Positions 10,922 to 20,575 of a DNA stretch of 64,000 nucleotides are shown piece by piece. Position numbers and translations under genes: made by a program. The DNA lies in contig CATNEN010000012.1 of assembly GCA_950097015.1 (NCBI GenBank), positions 3,753,632 through 3,817,631 on the forward strand, in the 5' to 3' direction. This DNA comes from Macrostomum hystrix. Its lineage: Eukaryota; Platyhelminthes; Macrostomidae. Every line of letters begins with the position of its first letter. Position 1 is the stretch's first letter. The notes beneath the pieces were generated by a model. That model had not been told where the DNA came from, made no database searches, and saw only the letters and a list, made by a program, of their open reading frames with translations.

Positions 10922-11965
10922 TATAGCTGAGAAGGTTTAGGTAGTTGTATGGCAAATAATAATATATTTTTTAACCTATCAAGTTGCCAAAAGTACATAT
11001 AACAATTATTGTTATACTTATTCTAGGCATTTAGTCTGTTAAAAGAGAAAAAAAGAAATAAATGTCAAGAAAAAATCAACAAATACAGTTATTTGCTGTT
11101 CAGTATACAACATAGATTAATGGTCAAAAAAGTTATCTACCTAATTTTTATGTAGCTAAAAACAATATAATAAAACCATATAAATGTCATTTCCTCTGGG
11201 GAAAAGGCAAAAGGCTTTTGGTGTGTTTTGGGATTTTTCAAAAGTGTGGTGCATATGTTTTTTAGGTAACTACTGCTAAAAAACTTATAGGCAGCCAGCA
11301 AAGGCATGGACTAGCACTGAAGACAGGCACAAAAATTCAAAGTGCTAGGTGCTAGTCTAAAGTGCACATTTTTCAATCCTCAATTCTCAAGCGCATCCAT
11401 AGGTTTTCAACTTTTTATCTAATGGTGGGCATTTCTTATAAACTAAAGAATGTATTGCAATAAAAATATTTTTTGCAGATGCAGATCAATGATTTGAATT
11501 TTTTCTTTCAATTGATATAGAAAAAACTGCAGATGACTGATTTTCAAACCATTGTTGCTTTGTGCTTTAGTAAAAAATATGTTTGATCAATTGTTTTACT
11601 TGACTGTCTGGCCTGCTGTTTTTTGTAAAATAAAGGTACTGTTTTTGTTTTTATTACAGCTTTGACATTTATTCTTGGCTTCCACACTTCTTAAGTTATT
11701 TAAGTTGACCTCATTAAAGGTATTTAGTTCCACTGTGCATTATAAGTATTGCCATAATGCACAGTCAACAAATATAAAAAAGCTTATCCCCAAACAATGG
11801 GCTATGAGAAAAAACTGTTTGTCAATTAGAAATCTTAAATTTTTATGGTAAACTTTTATAACTACTAGTACATGTGGTCTATAAATTTTAGTTAATGTTT
11901 TCGCTGCAATTTCGCTCCATTTATTATAATCTTATATTTCATACTCTAGCAAAAGTCGCTACGAA
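10922..11965. other. AT-rich spacer and presumed dyskerin promoter
   Basis: No gene or array. The 3' end may contain the dyskerin 5' UTR. CTCTAGCAAAAGTCGC just before the ATG could be a splice acceptor, of cis- or trans-splicing type. Confidence 0.4.
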
Positions 11966-14567
11966 ATGGGTGGCGACAAGAAAAAGAAGAAGCAGCACCG
12001 CGAAGTCGAGACAGCAGAGTCCTTGGGAGAAATTCACGCTTCTGAGAACTTTGTCATTCAGCCATCTGAGCGAGTTGCTAGTCTCGACGCCTCTCAGTGG
12101 CCAATTCTGTTAAAGAACTTTGACAAGCTCAATGTTCGCACCAATCACTACACGCCGTTGCCCTTTGGCTGCTGTCCTCTTAAGCGTCCTATTAAAGACT
12201 ACGTTTCGTAAGTGATTTTGCTTATGAAATTCGACAGAAATGCTTTTTAAAACAGTCTTAAAGTTCATCTTTTAATTAATTTCCCCCATAGGTCTGGCAT
12301 GATCAACCTGGACAAACCCAGCAATCCCAGCTCGCATGAGGTTGTGTCCTGGGTAAAGCAGATTCTCAAAGTTGATAAAACTGGACACAGCGGCACTCTA
12401 GATCCCAAGGTCACCGGCTGCCTGATTGTGTGCATTGGTCGGGCTACGCGCCTAGTTAAAAGTCAACAGTCTGCTGGCAAAGAGTACGTAGCCATTTTCA
12501 AGCTTCACTCGCTAGTTAAAGACGAGAAAAAACTGCTGTCGGCTGTCGAGACCCTGACTGGAGCTTTGTTCCAGCGGCCGCCTTTGATCTCGTCTGTGAA
12601 GCGCCAACTGCGCATTCGCACTGTTTATAAATCTAAGCTGCTCGAGTACAATGACCGGAGAGGAATCGGTAAGGGGCGAAACACATTATTCTACGTCTAG
12701 TTTTTAATTCATACATTAGTGCTATTTTAGTAGTTTCTGATGCATTTTATGTTATATCAGGCTTTGTTAAGCTGAGACCCTAATGAGTCCGCTACAATAT
12801 ATTTTGTCAGGTATCCTCTGGCTAGACTGCGAAGCTGGCACCTACGTCCGCACACTGTGCGTGCATCTCGGCCTACTTCTAGGCGTTGGCGGCCAGATGA
12901 TCGAACTGCGTCGAGTGCGATCCGGCCTGCACAAGGAGAAAGTGAGTTTTCGGTTGATTTTTTATTTTAAATATGTCCTAAATTTATGGAGGAATGGAGG
13001 TTAGACCTAAAATATTTTTCTGACAATAAATTTAACAGGACAACCTAGTCACAATGCACGATGTACTGGACGCCCAGTGGATGTATGAGAATCACAAAGA
13101 CGAGACCTACCTGCGTCGCGCTATTCGGCCTCTGGAGTGCCTGCTAACTGGGCACAAGCGTGTCTTTGTCAAAGACAGCGCCGTCAATGCTGTCTGCTAC
13201 GGCGCCAGGATTCTGCTGCCCGGTGTGCTGCGTTACGAGGATGGCATCTCCATTGGCGAGGAGATCGTCATTTGCACTACCAAGGGCGAAGCTATTTGCA
13301 TTGGTGAGCAAAGATATCACTTGGAAATAACCAGCTTTGTCTATGGGTTTGTCCATCTACTTTTAGTATTATTCCTGTACCTAAACTAACTCACTTTAAG
13401 CTGTTTAAGCTCATTGGTTAGAGCGTAGGACTCATGACTTAAGGGTCGGGAGTTTGGATGCACAACTAGCATCCAAATATTGTTAGTAAGCTAATTGATA
13501 TCTACTACACTGAAATAATAATATTATTAGCTGCAGCTACGGGCAATGGCACATTATTTGGAGGCAATTCTGCCCACTGAGCACATGCACTCAGATACTG
13601 TACACAGGCACTAGCCAGATATTTAAAAAGGATGATCTCCAACGTGTACTGAGCCGCATTTCATTTGCGACACTTATGACTATCAAAAGAAACGATACCT
13701 GACCTTAGCCTGATGTATTCATTTTGCAGCATCAAAATATTGTTAGTAAGCTAATTGTTACGCATGTTTTGTGACACTTGAAAAATCTAGCCATCGCCCA
13801 GATGACAACGGCCGTAATGGCCTCCTGCGATCACGGCATGGTGGCCAAATCCAAGCGAGTCATCATGGAGCGTGACACCTATCCGCGCAAATGGGGCCTC
13901 GGCAACCGGGCTGTTGAGAAGAAGAAACTGATTGCAGCCGGCCTGCTAGGCAAGTTTGGCAAGCCTAACGACAAGACGCCTAAGGAGTGGCTGCAGCAGT
14001 GCCCGCCGCTTGACCAGTCGGCCTCAGCCAAGTGAGTTGCAGATTCTCTTAAGTTTTTTTTCTTCGATAAAAAATCGATACTGTGACGAGCAACGTTATT
14101 CTGTTCTTTTTTTTCCAATTTTCCCTTAACAAACCTGTACTGTTTCTGAAGTGACTCAGCTTGACTCAACTGTCTCGTTTTTATCGGGGTTAGTTATGAT
14201 TATGATCTTAGCAACTATTATCAACAGTCGGTGCTCATTTTACTATCTAGTGTCTCTGAATTGCTCCGACGGAGTTAATTATGAGAAAAAATATTCCATG
14301 TTGCTCGCTATTTTCAGACCCTCCTCCAAGAACAATGAGGCATCGGCTGTCACTTCGCCTGTGGCCACGCCGTCGAAGGTACAAATAATAGTTTTGTTGT
14401 GTGTTTTTTACACTAAGTTGTATGTAAAATCAAAAATGCTATTCTGCGTAAGTTAGAAAATTGTTCATAGTAATTCTAGTTGCACTTCGTTGTTTTCGCA
14501 GAAGGCCGCCAAGCCAGCTCCTCCGCCTTCGTCATCATCTAGTTCCGAATCGTCTGATTCCGATTGA
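11966..14567 (+). CDS. DKC1: Dyskerin / Cbf5 pseudouridine synthase
   Basis: Catalytic subunit of H/ACA RNPs (rRNA and snRNA pseudouridylation, telomerase RNA stability in animals), acting in the nucleolus and Cajal bodies. Exons: 11966-12207, 12292-12668, 12811-12941, 13039-13303, 13791-14031, 14318-14378 and 14502-14567. Together they give 460 residues, slightly shorter than vertebrate dyskerin. All splice sites are GT/AG and phases agree. Visible: a Lys-rich N-terminus, the DKCLD-type entry ([20 protein letters not shown]), the TruB catalytic motif [13 protein letters not shown] with its catalytic Asp, [31 protein letters not shown], and a PUA domain ([33 protein letters not shown]). The C-terminal tail is short and Ser/Asp-rich rather than the long Lys-rich vertebrate tail. 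The start ATG lies in the context GAAATGG. Intron 4 carries a SINE-containing insertion. Confidence 0.97.
13395..13757. repeat. Insertion in dyskerin intron 4: tRNA-like sequence, SINE remnant, 30-bp direct repeat
   Basis: A 30-bp direct repeat with one mismatch (13468-13497 and 13728-13757, core ATATTGTTAGTAAGC) brackets about 230 bp. Inside is a minus-strand remnant of the SINE 3' half (13513-13620, GGGCAATGGCACATTATTTG). Just left, 13407-13460 resembles a tRNA with an A-box-like CTCATTGGTTAGAGCG and a CAT anticodon-like loop, but no acceptor stem forms, so it is not a tRNA gene. Confidence 0.55.
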
Positions 14568-14643
14568 CAGCGGAGAAAACAGTTTAGAACTAGGTAAGAG
14601 CTGTACTGCTTTGCTTTAATAATACTGTTGACATTGTTGTCAA

Positions 14644-14706
14644 TATGATGCTTTAAAATGTCTGATCTGAATCACAAATGTGGAATCAAACTTATAACTG
14701 ATACCA
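14644..14706 (+). ncRNA. Weak C/D-box snoRNA candidate
   Basis: In the first downstream intron: C-like ATGATGC (last base off consensus), CTGA as D' and CTGA as D near 14698-14701. The terminal stem is poor and no target is recognised. Confidence 0.25.
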
Positions 14707-15653
14707 TAAATGATTTTGTGAAGCTACTCTGCCACGCGCTGTATTTTTTTCTTCTATAAAATTGATTTCTCTGTTTTCCATTTCAGAATACGTGGCATCA
14801 GAATTCAGAATTCTTGATGCCAATAGAAGCAAATTGCATCAAGAAAGTGAGCAGTGTCTCTGTACATTTTTCCTGCTGGTGTCGGTAGACTCAATTTCAC
14901 CCTTGTTAAATCGTATTTTCGGAACGTAGATCCGGATCTTATTAGGCCATTATTTTATCTTCAGTTATACGACTGTTCTTTGCTTGAAAGCAATTGATAT
15001 ATGCAATTAAGACTCCTTTTAATAATTGATCAGTCAATGCTTCTTAATCCCTGCGTTGTAGTTTATGATTATAACATGTTATGTATGAGTTAGTGAGTAT
15101 ATCAAATTTATATACTAGTTCAGTTGCTCCAGCTGGTGTTCAGAAACAACTTTTTGTGCTCATTTCGGCGCGTTATCTTTTTGAAGCTTAAAAAGCCAAA
15201 TGTTAATCAGACCGGCTGTTGTTTGCATTTTTGTTTAAAAAAAGATGGCCTTGATAATCGAATAAATGAAACTGTTAGCTGCAGGGCCGCTGTGCCCAGC
15301 TAAGATTTATTTGTCTTGGCCTCTTGTGTTCGGGATAAAAAAACGACTGTGTTACATCTTGCGCTTGCTTCTTTTTGGTTTCAAAGGCTCCATCCGGTAT
15401 AGTAAACTTAGTAGGAAATTATACGTCATTTTGAAATTATATTTCCGATAATAATTCTGCAGCTTTCTTTTACAGTCAATTTACTTGGAATAGGATATTG
15501 CTGAAGTGCTTCTTTAATAAAGTCTGTATGAGAACAGACAGCTGCATACTTATTTATGGTAAGCACCTTGCACTAATTGTCTTTTGTTACGTAACCTATG
15601 TAACCTAAACTATAATTAAACAACATAAAAATGTCTGCTAAAAAAAGTAGTGA

Positions 15654-15720
15654 TTTTTATGATGATAATTAGACAAGCATATATCTGAAATTCTATGTAG
15701 ATTAAAACATCTCTGATTTA
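15654..15720 (+). ncRNA. SNORD27: C/D-box snoRNA, SNORD27-like (copy 1)
   Basis: C box ATGATGA at 15659-15665, guide AGACAAGCATATAT, D' CTGA at 15685-15688, D CTGA at 15713-15716. The guide is complementary to the conserved 18S rRNA 5' region ATATGCTTGTCT. Spacing from D' matches U27/SNORD27 as I recall it (CATAT ending two bases before CTGA), so the predicted 2'-O-methylation site is the A equivalent to human 18S A27. It lies within an intron (15559-15799). Confidence 0.8.
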
Positions 15721-15895
15721 ATTTTTAATGGGGGATAGGATCTGTACAATCAGTGTAAGACTATTGTTTCTGATATATTCTTGTTTTCTTGTCTTTTAGG
15801 TCATCCTTAACTGTTGAATCGCATCCGTACTCAACTTATTTCAACTTTTAGCGCGTAAGTTCTGTTCTTATGCTTTTTTTGTTTTAATAAGCATA

Positions 15896-15960
15896 TTTTG
15901 TGATGATAATTGACAAGCATATATCTGAAATGGATGTTGATTAATTTACTGTCTGAAAGT
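15896..15960 (+). ncRNA. SNORD27: C/D-box snoRNA, SNORD27-like (copy 2)
   Basis: C box GTGATGA at 15900-15906, guide TTGACAAGCATATAT, D' CTGA at 15925-15928, C'-like GTTGATTA, D CTGA at 15953-15956. The 18S-directed guide is the same as in copy 1 and the register to D' is identical. The two copies diverge after D', so any second guide differs. It lies in the next intron (15855-16034), consistent with tandem duplication of an exon-intron unit of about 240 bp. Confidence 0.82.
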
Positions 15961-16290
15961 CTTACCGAAAGTTCACTCACTACAAATCTGAAAACATACT
16001 TTTACTACTAACTTTCACGCTTCATCCTTTTTAGGCTTAACTGCGGACTGAATGTTGGTCGGAATTCGAATTCTAGTCTTGTTTGACCAATCAATAGCTA
16101 GTTGGACTATTAATACTTGTACATAGTTAATATGGTAAGAACCTTTTTTTGGCCTGTTGATTAAAACTACTTCATATAACTTTTAGTTATCTTACGATAA
16201 ATATTTTACTATAGTATTTTACCTAAAATGTTTTAGACTACTTGTATTAAGCAAAAAGGTTGGTTACATAATAATAAAGTCGGATGATAG

Positions 16291-17560
16291 CAGTCAGAAT
16301 TATGGCACGATCAAGTTGCACACAAACATTTTATGTTCGATATCTAAGCTGCTCATATATCATAAATGTTTTTTACGCAAGCTGTATACAATCATTTAAT
16401 GCTCGCTTTAAGAAAGGAGGCAGACTAGCTTCTTTCAGACATTGTTATAAAGATGGCCCTAAATAGTTGCGCTTTGTTGTATGGCTTTTATTTAAGCTTA
16501 AAAGCTGTAGTTCAAGGCGAAGTCTTGCACTCAGGCCACGACAGGCCAGTCCACTTTAAAAGGATTTTTAAAGCGGTGTGCAGCTCAATTGGCTCGAACT
16601 CTTTTTATTGTCTGGCTGGTTGTTCAGGCAAATGCATATTCAGGTGTACTAAATGTGTCTTACAGTATTAAGGAAATCTAACTTAACATGTAATTTCGAC
16701 GCATACATGAGCAACGTTAAATGCAAAAAATGGACAATGAAATTATTTGCTAAAACTGTTACTAGACCCACAATTCTAATTCCACATTTTTAATTGGCAT
16801 ACTTGTGGAGGCCAGTCCATTGGAGGCAGGCATAGAAGTATCTATAATATACTTATTGTTGTTTGCCAGTCACACGTATCAACTAACTTAAAATTGCCCT
16901 CGTGCAATAATTAGCTCGAGGCGGGCGGTCGCACCGTGGGAAGTTAGAAATAAAAGCGACTGATAAAAAACGAGAGAATAACATGCAAGACTAGTTAAAT
17001 GGCTAGCCTGCTAACTCAGATGAATGCTATAAGATGGCTTGGAGCTAGGAAAAATCATAGAAACAGATCTTCGTACATCTCCACTCGTTCGAGTTGAAAA
17101 GAAATGGACAAAAAGCAAATGGGTTTAGTTTTCAATAGACGAAAAAATATGCTGCTCTCTTAATGGTCTATTTTGCCCTAGCTTATCTACAGCGCCAAAA
17201 TCTTGGCCCTAAGAATTGAAGATGCGACTGAAACTGTTCTTTTCTTTGGAACTATCTATTCTTTGCAACGGTCCTAGCTGTTTGCAAAAAAAACAATGCA
17301 CGATCTCACTAACCCAGACCTCACAAGCAAGTTCTTTATCAGTCCTTAGGAATTCGAGTGTTTAATTGCTAGCTGCCAGTTTGCATTAAGGCATAGCTAG
17401 TAAAAAGACCACAAGACGCTATTTCTTCACACGAGATTGTGACTACGCATTTGCAAAGTATTTGCTATGCATTTTTCTTTCAGTCCGTTTGTCTCACGGG
17501 TGTCCTGCAACCTCACTCCATCTTCCTAGTAGACAAAATTTGCCAGTCAGCGAATTGGAG
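16291..17560. other. Spacer
   Basis: Short, mutually overlapping open frames only. No repeat family or RNA gene recognised. Confidence 0.5.
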
Positions 17561-17564
17561 TCCT

Positions 17565-17788
17565 GGGCCAGGTGTCCTACGTGACGAGCCAATGGCTGCG
17601 TCATTGTTGCTTGCGCTCTCATTGGATGCACCGCATAAATTAATAAGTATACGCTAGCCGACACGACTGGAGTACGATCAAAAAACCTTTACAAGCGCAC
17701 TAGCAACGTTATTACAGAAAAGCCGAACGCACGGCTTTGAAATTTTTCGTGCCTGATTATTGTGGGACCCGGAACTATCCTTTCCTAA
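17565..17788 (+). promoter_or_regulatory. Putative promoter of the 403-codon gene
   Basis: CCAAT-type boxes: AGCCAATGGC near 17588 and inverted ones (ATTGG) near 17552 and 17622. A TATA-like GCATAAATTAATAAG follows near 17632, about 150 bp before the ATG at 17789. This is a motif match only. Confidence 0.35.
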
Positions 17789-19000
17789 ATGCCGGTAGGC
17801 CGGTACAAGCATGTTTCATCGCGCTTCCAGCAGTGGCGCATCCTTCCACCTGATTGTAAGTCTTGGATAGAGCGTCGGGATCAGGAACTACCAGCAGATG
17901 CTGCTCCAACTGCTTCCAATGCTTCAGCGGCTGCTGCGTCAGCATCTGCGACTGCATCTGTTTCTGCCACAGGCCGCCTGGGCGATCTCCCGGTAAACGT
18001 GACACAGGAACGACTCTACCAAAGTCGCCTTTTTGATTTGGCTAGGGAGCGACACAAAATGATTCAGGAGAGCGATTTTGTACGCAACCAGTTTATTGAC
18101 CATCAGGTGCGCAAAGCTAGATCAAAGTCACTTGGTCGACTATTACAAGGTCTTGATATTGAACAATATCGTAACAAGAGTGCTAGCGGAGTTGAAAAGC
18201 TGCACCAGCGATCTGCGCATGCCAAGCTAATGATTCTAGCTAACCGGCTTCTAGGTCTGAGCATTGATGAGGTGAGCAAGTTTAGCGAAGCAGAGCTGCG
18301 GCAACGATTAAACATTTCTGCATCCGGCACTCAGGATGAAACGGTACCAGAGTTAATCACTGCGCCTCCGCCGACAGCTCCACTTCCACCACTCCACGAA
18401 AACCAGCAGCAGCCACAGCGGCCATCCACATCGCGGACGCAGGTTTTGAACCCAACTGGTTGGATGGACCAGTCATTGCCATCATCATCTCGGCCTGGGA
18501 GCCGTCGACCTGGCTCCACTGGACGCAACGCTTTTGCACCCGCATTTGCCGCTGGATTACCCGGTGTTGCTGGCACTCCTGACCGGTATCATAACAGGCG
18601 CCAGTCTAGTAGCTATAGGGCGCGCGTATCTATCGCTGCTGGGGCGACAGGCCAGTCTTCGCCGGATCGTCGACCACGGACCGCGTCCGCCAGGCGTCGT
18701 GTACAATCAGACCCGCGTTGCGTCCAGCTAATCAACACCCTGACGCCGCGTTATAAGCCTGTTGGCAAGCCGCAAGATGTTAGTGCAATCATCCGGGCCA
18801 ATCCCTCCCTGTTCCAGCCGGCTGAGCGAAGCAGTGATCAAGATGAAGCACAGCAACAGCTGCAGCAGTCCATGCAACATTTGCAGCAGAGACAAAAAGC
18901 AGCAAAGGGAAGACGAACCCGGCGTGAAGCATTGGAGATGCTAGATAACATTGTCAGGACACGGTATTATGAAGCTGGAAACCTGGCTAGCCTTGGCTGA
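17789..19000 (+). CDS. Unrecognised intronless protein, 403 residues
   Basis: I do not recognise this protein. The frame has balanced, GC-enriched codon use unlike its AT-rich flanks and starts with MPVGRYKHVSSRFQQW. Residues 40-66 are an Ala/Ser/Thr-rich linker. Residues 72-185 are charged and helical (LYQSRLFDLARERHKMIQES, VRKARSKSLGRLLQGLDIEQ) and resemble a structured domain. Residues 190-310 are Pro/Ser/Arg-rich and probably disordered. Residues 345-400 are a Gln-rich, then basic helix (QQQLQQSMQHLQQRQKAAKG) that could form a coiled coil. There is no signal peptide or membrane segment. Lack of introns among intron-bearing neighbours fits a retrocopy or a sperm/cilium-type gene, but that is a guess. 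Confidence 0.75.
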   Translation: MPVGRYKHVSSRFQQWRILPPDCKSWIERRDQELPADAAPTASNASAAAASASATASVSATGRLGDLPVNVTQERLYQSRLFDLARERHKMIQESDFVRNQFIDHQVRKARSKSLGRLLQGLDIEQYRNKSASGVEKLHQRSAHAKLMILANRLLGLSIDEVSKFSEAELRQRLNISASGTQDETVPELITAPPPTAPLPPLHENQQQPQRPSTSRTQVLNPTGWMDQSLPSSSRPGSRRPGSTGRNAFAPAFAAGLPGVAGTPDRYHNRRQSSSYRARVSIAAGATGQSSPDRRPRTASARRRVQSDPRCVQLINTLTPRYKPVGKPQDVSAIIRANPSLFQPAERSSDQDEAQQQLQQSMQHLQQRQKAAKGRRTRREALEMLDNIVRTRYYEAGNLASLG

Positions 19001-20575
19001 AGGAAAATTTCGACGAAGGAAAGTCAGCGATCGTTATCGTTGACCGGCAGAGTTTGTTTGTGTGCTGCTTATTATAAAATAATCAGATTTAGATTTGAAA
19101 ATCTTTATCTGCATCCTGCTCTGCTATTTTTGCTATTACTTTCTGTGCATGATTACTGTGTGTGTGCGTCCCAACTGTATAAGATGATATGACTTCTGAC
19201 CTCCGTTAGTCTCAGCTTCAGCTCAGCAGAAGTCTCTAGCTGTTTCCTTGCCAAATTATTTCTAATTTTGTGTGAATCATGAATTCAGTACAGTATCGTA
19301 GGTATTTTTGTTTTTGTCGTTCTTCTACGTGTTTTACTAATGAATCTGCATAATTTTATTAAGATTTGATGTGTGTGCCATAAATGAGAATTTGCTTGTG
19401 GTTTTTTACACCTCAGTTTCATTTGATTGTCCAGCGCCTCTGATATAAGTGTCATATTTTTGGTAGTTGTGTTAGTTGCACACGAAATAGATCTTAAAAC
19501 TCAATTCGCCTTCTTTAAAAAAAGCGTTTGTATCGACTCAAGCATACATTAAATGTGAATGTTTTATGAAACGCTACATACTGCTAGTATATTGCTCGTA
19601 TAATCTAAAACAGTAAAACGTGGTTAAGGCTTTGAACTAGCGCGCGAAAAATATAGGTTAATTTTCTAATGCGACTACTTCTCTACTAAGTAGGATTAGT
19701 AGGATAAAGGTTTTCGTTTCTAACCAACAACTGACGATAACCCGAAGTTAAATATCCAAAATTTAAGCCGCCGCTTTTCATGGTTAGAAATCGAGACTTT
19801 CTAATTATATTAGCTATTAAGCACAAGCTTATATAAAAAATTGCCCTTACAAATTAACCCAGATCCCGACCCCGAACTAACCCCAGCGTCAAAAACTAGA
19901 ATAAAATTGCGTCTTAGATTACTAGTCAGTTAAAATTTCATTTGTTAGTACTCTTACTCCGGTGTCATACACCATATACTGTACGAATTCCGCCGTTGGA
20001 GTCTAAACTCAAAAGTTGATAGTTTTTTAAACAATTTTTGAAATATTGTGTGCAATCTAGCTATCTGATAAAATATTGCATGCTGCTGGTTTATCAGAAT
20101 GTACAATCTGACGTAAACGGTGCCTTTGTACCTGTGCCTGCAATTGTATTCTGTGGCTAAGCAGGAATAAAACCTTGGCTTTCAGCTATCTCTGGCCCGT
20201 GTAAACAAGCACACACCAACAAACTGGATCTCAGCTCATATCGCCAGAATGTTAAGACAAGCCAAGTGTGCATTTTTATCTTATTTTGGCAGGAAAGTAA
20301 ATGAATCAGAGGTTGAGAGACTAGATGGTCGGTTTAAGCGAAGACTTGGTGACTTTGCACATATACTTTTTGAAAAGTCGCAGAGTTTGGCTGTAGCACA
20401 CAAAAAGCGAGTACAGTTCGCGTCACATCCTTGTAGATAGCACAGCACGCAGGTAAAATTAGTGTAGAATGCGCTTCTGATCGCGATATAAAGCCACATA
20501 GTAACGAAGACGATTTGAGGGCCCGTGTAGTTCACAAAATTAAACAAATAATCTGAAACTCAAGCCGGCGACTAA
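19001..20575. other. Spacer; presumed 5' region of the Src-family kinase
   Basis: No array or RNA gene seen. A short frame at 20249-20440 shows no family features. A noncoding first exon of the kinase may lie in 20150-20570 but cannot be fixed. Confidence 0.45.

Larger units (their letters stand above)
14568..16290 (+). ncRNA. Spliced noncoding tail downstream of dyskerin: snoRNA host
   Basis: After the dyskerin stop the sequence continues as a series of plausible exons: to 14593, 14787-14846, 15476-15558, 15800-15854 and 16035-16134. They are bounded by acceptors (TTTCAG, TTACAG, TTTTAG) and donors (GTAAGA, GTGAGC, GTAAGC, GTAAGT, GTAAGA). No exon has a sustained frame. Two successive introns hold a SNORD27-like snoRNA and an earlier one a weaker candidate. 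AATAAA near 16273 could end it. It could be the dyskerin 3' UTR or a separate UHG/SNHG1-like gene; continuity of splice signals from the last coding exon favours the former. Exon 14787-14846 contains a hairpin (GGCATCA...TTGATGCC). Confidence 0.6.

Noticed and set aside
13407-13460. tRNA-Met gene
   Set aside because: A- and B-box-like parts and a CAT loop are present, but neither acceptor nor anticodon stem pairs properly.
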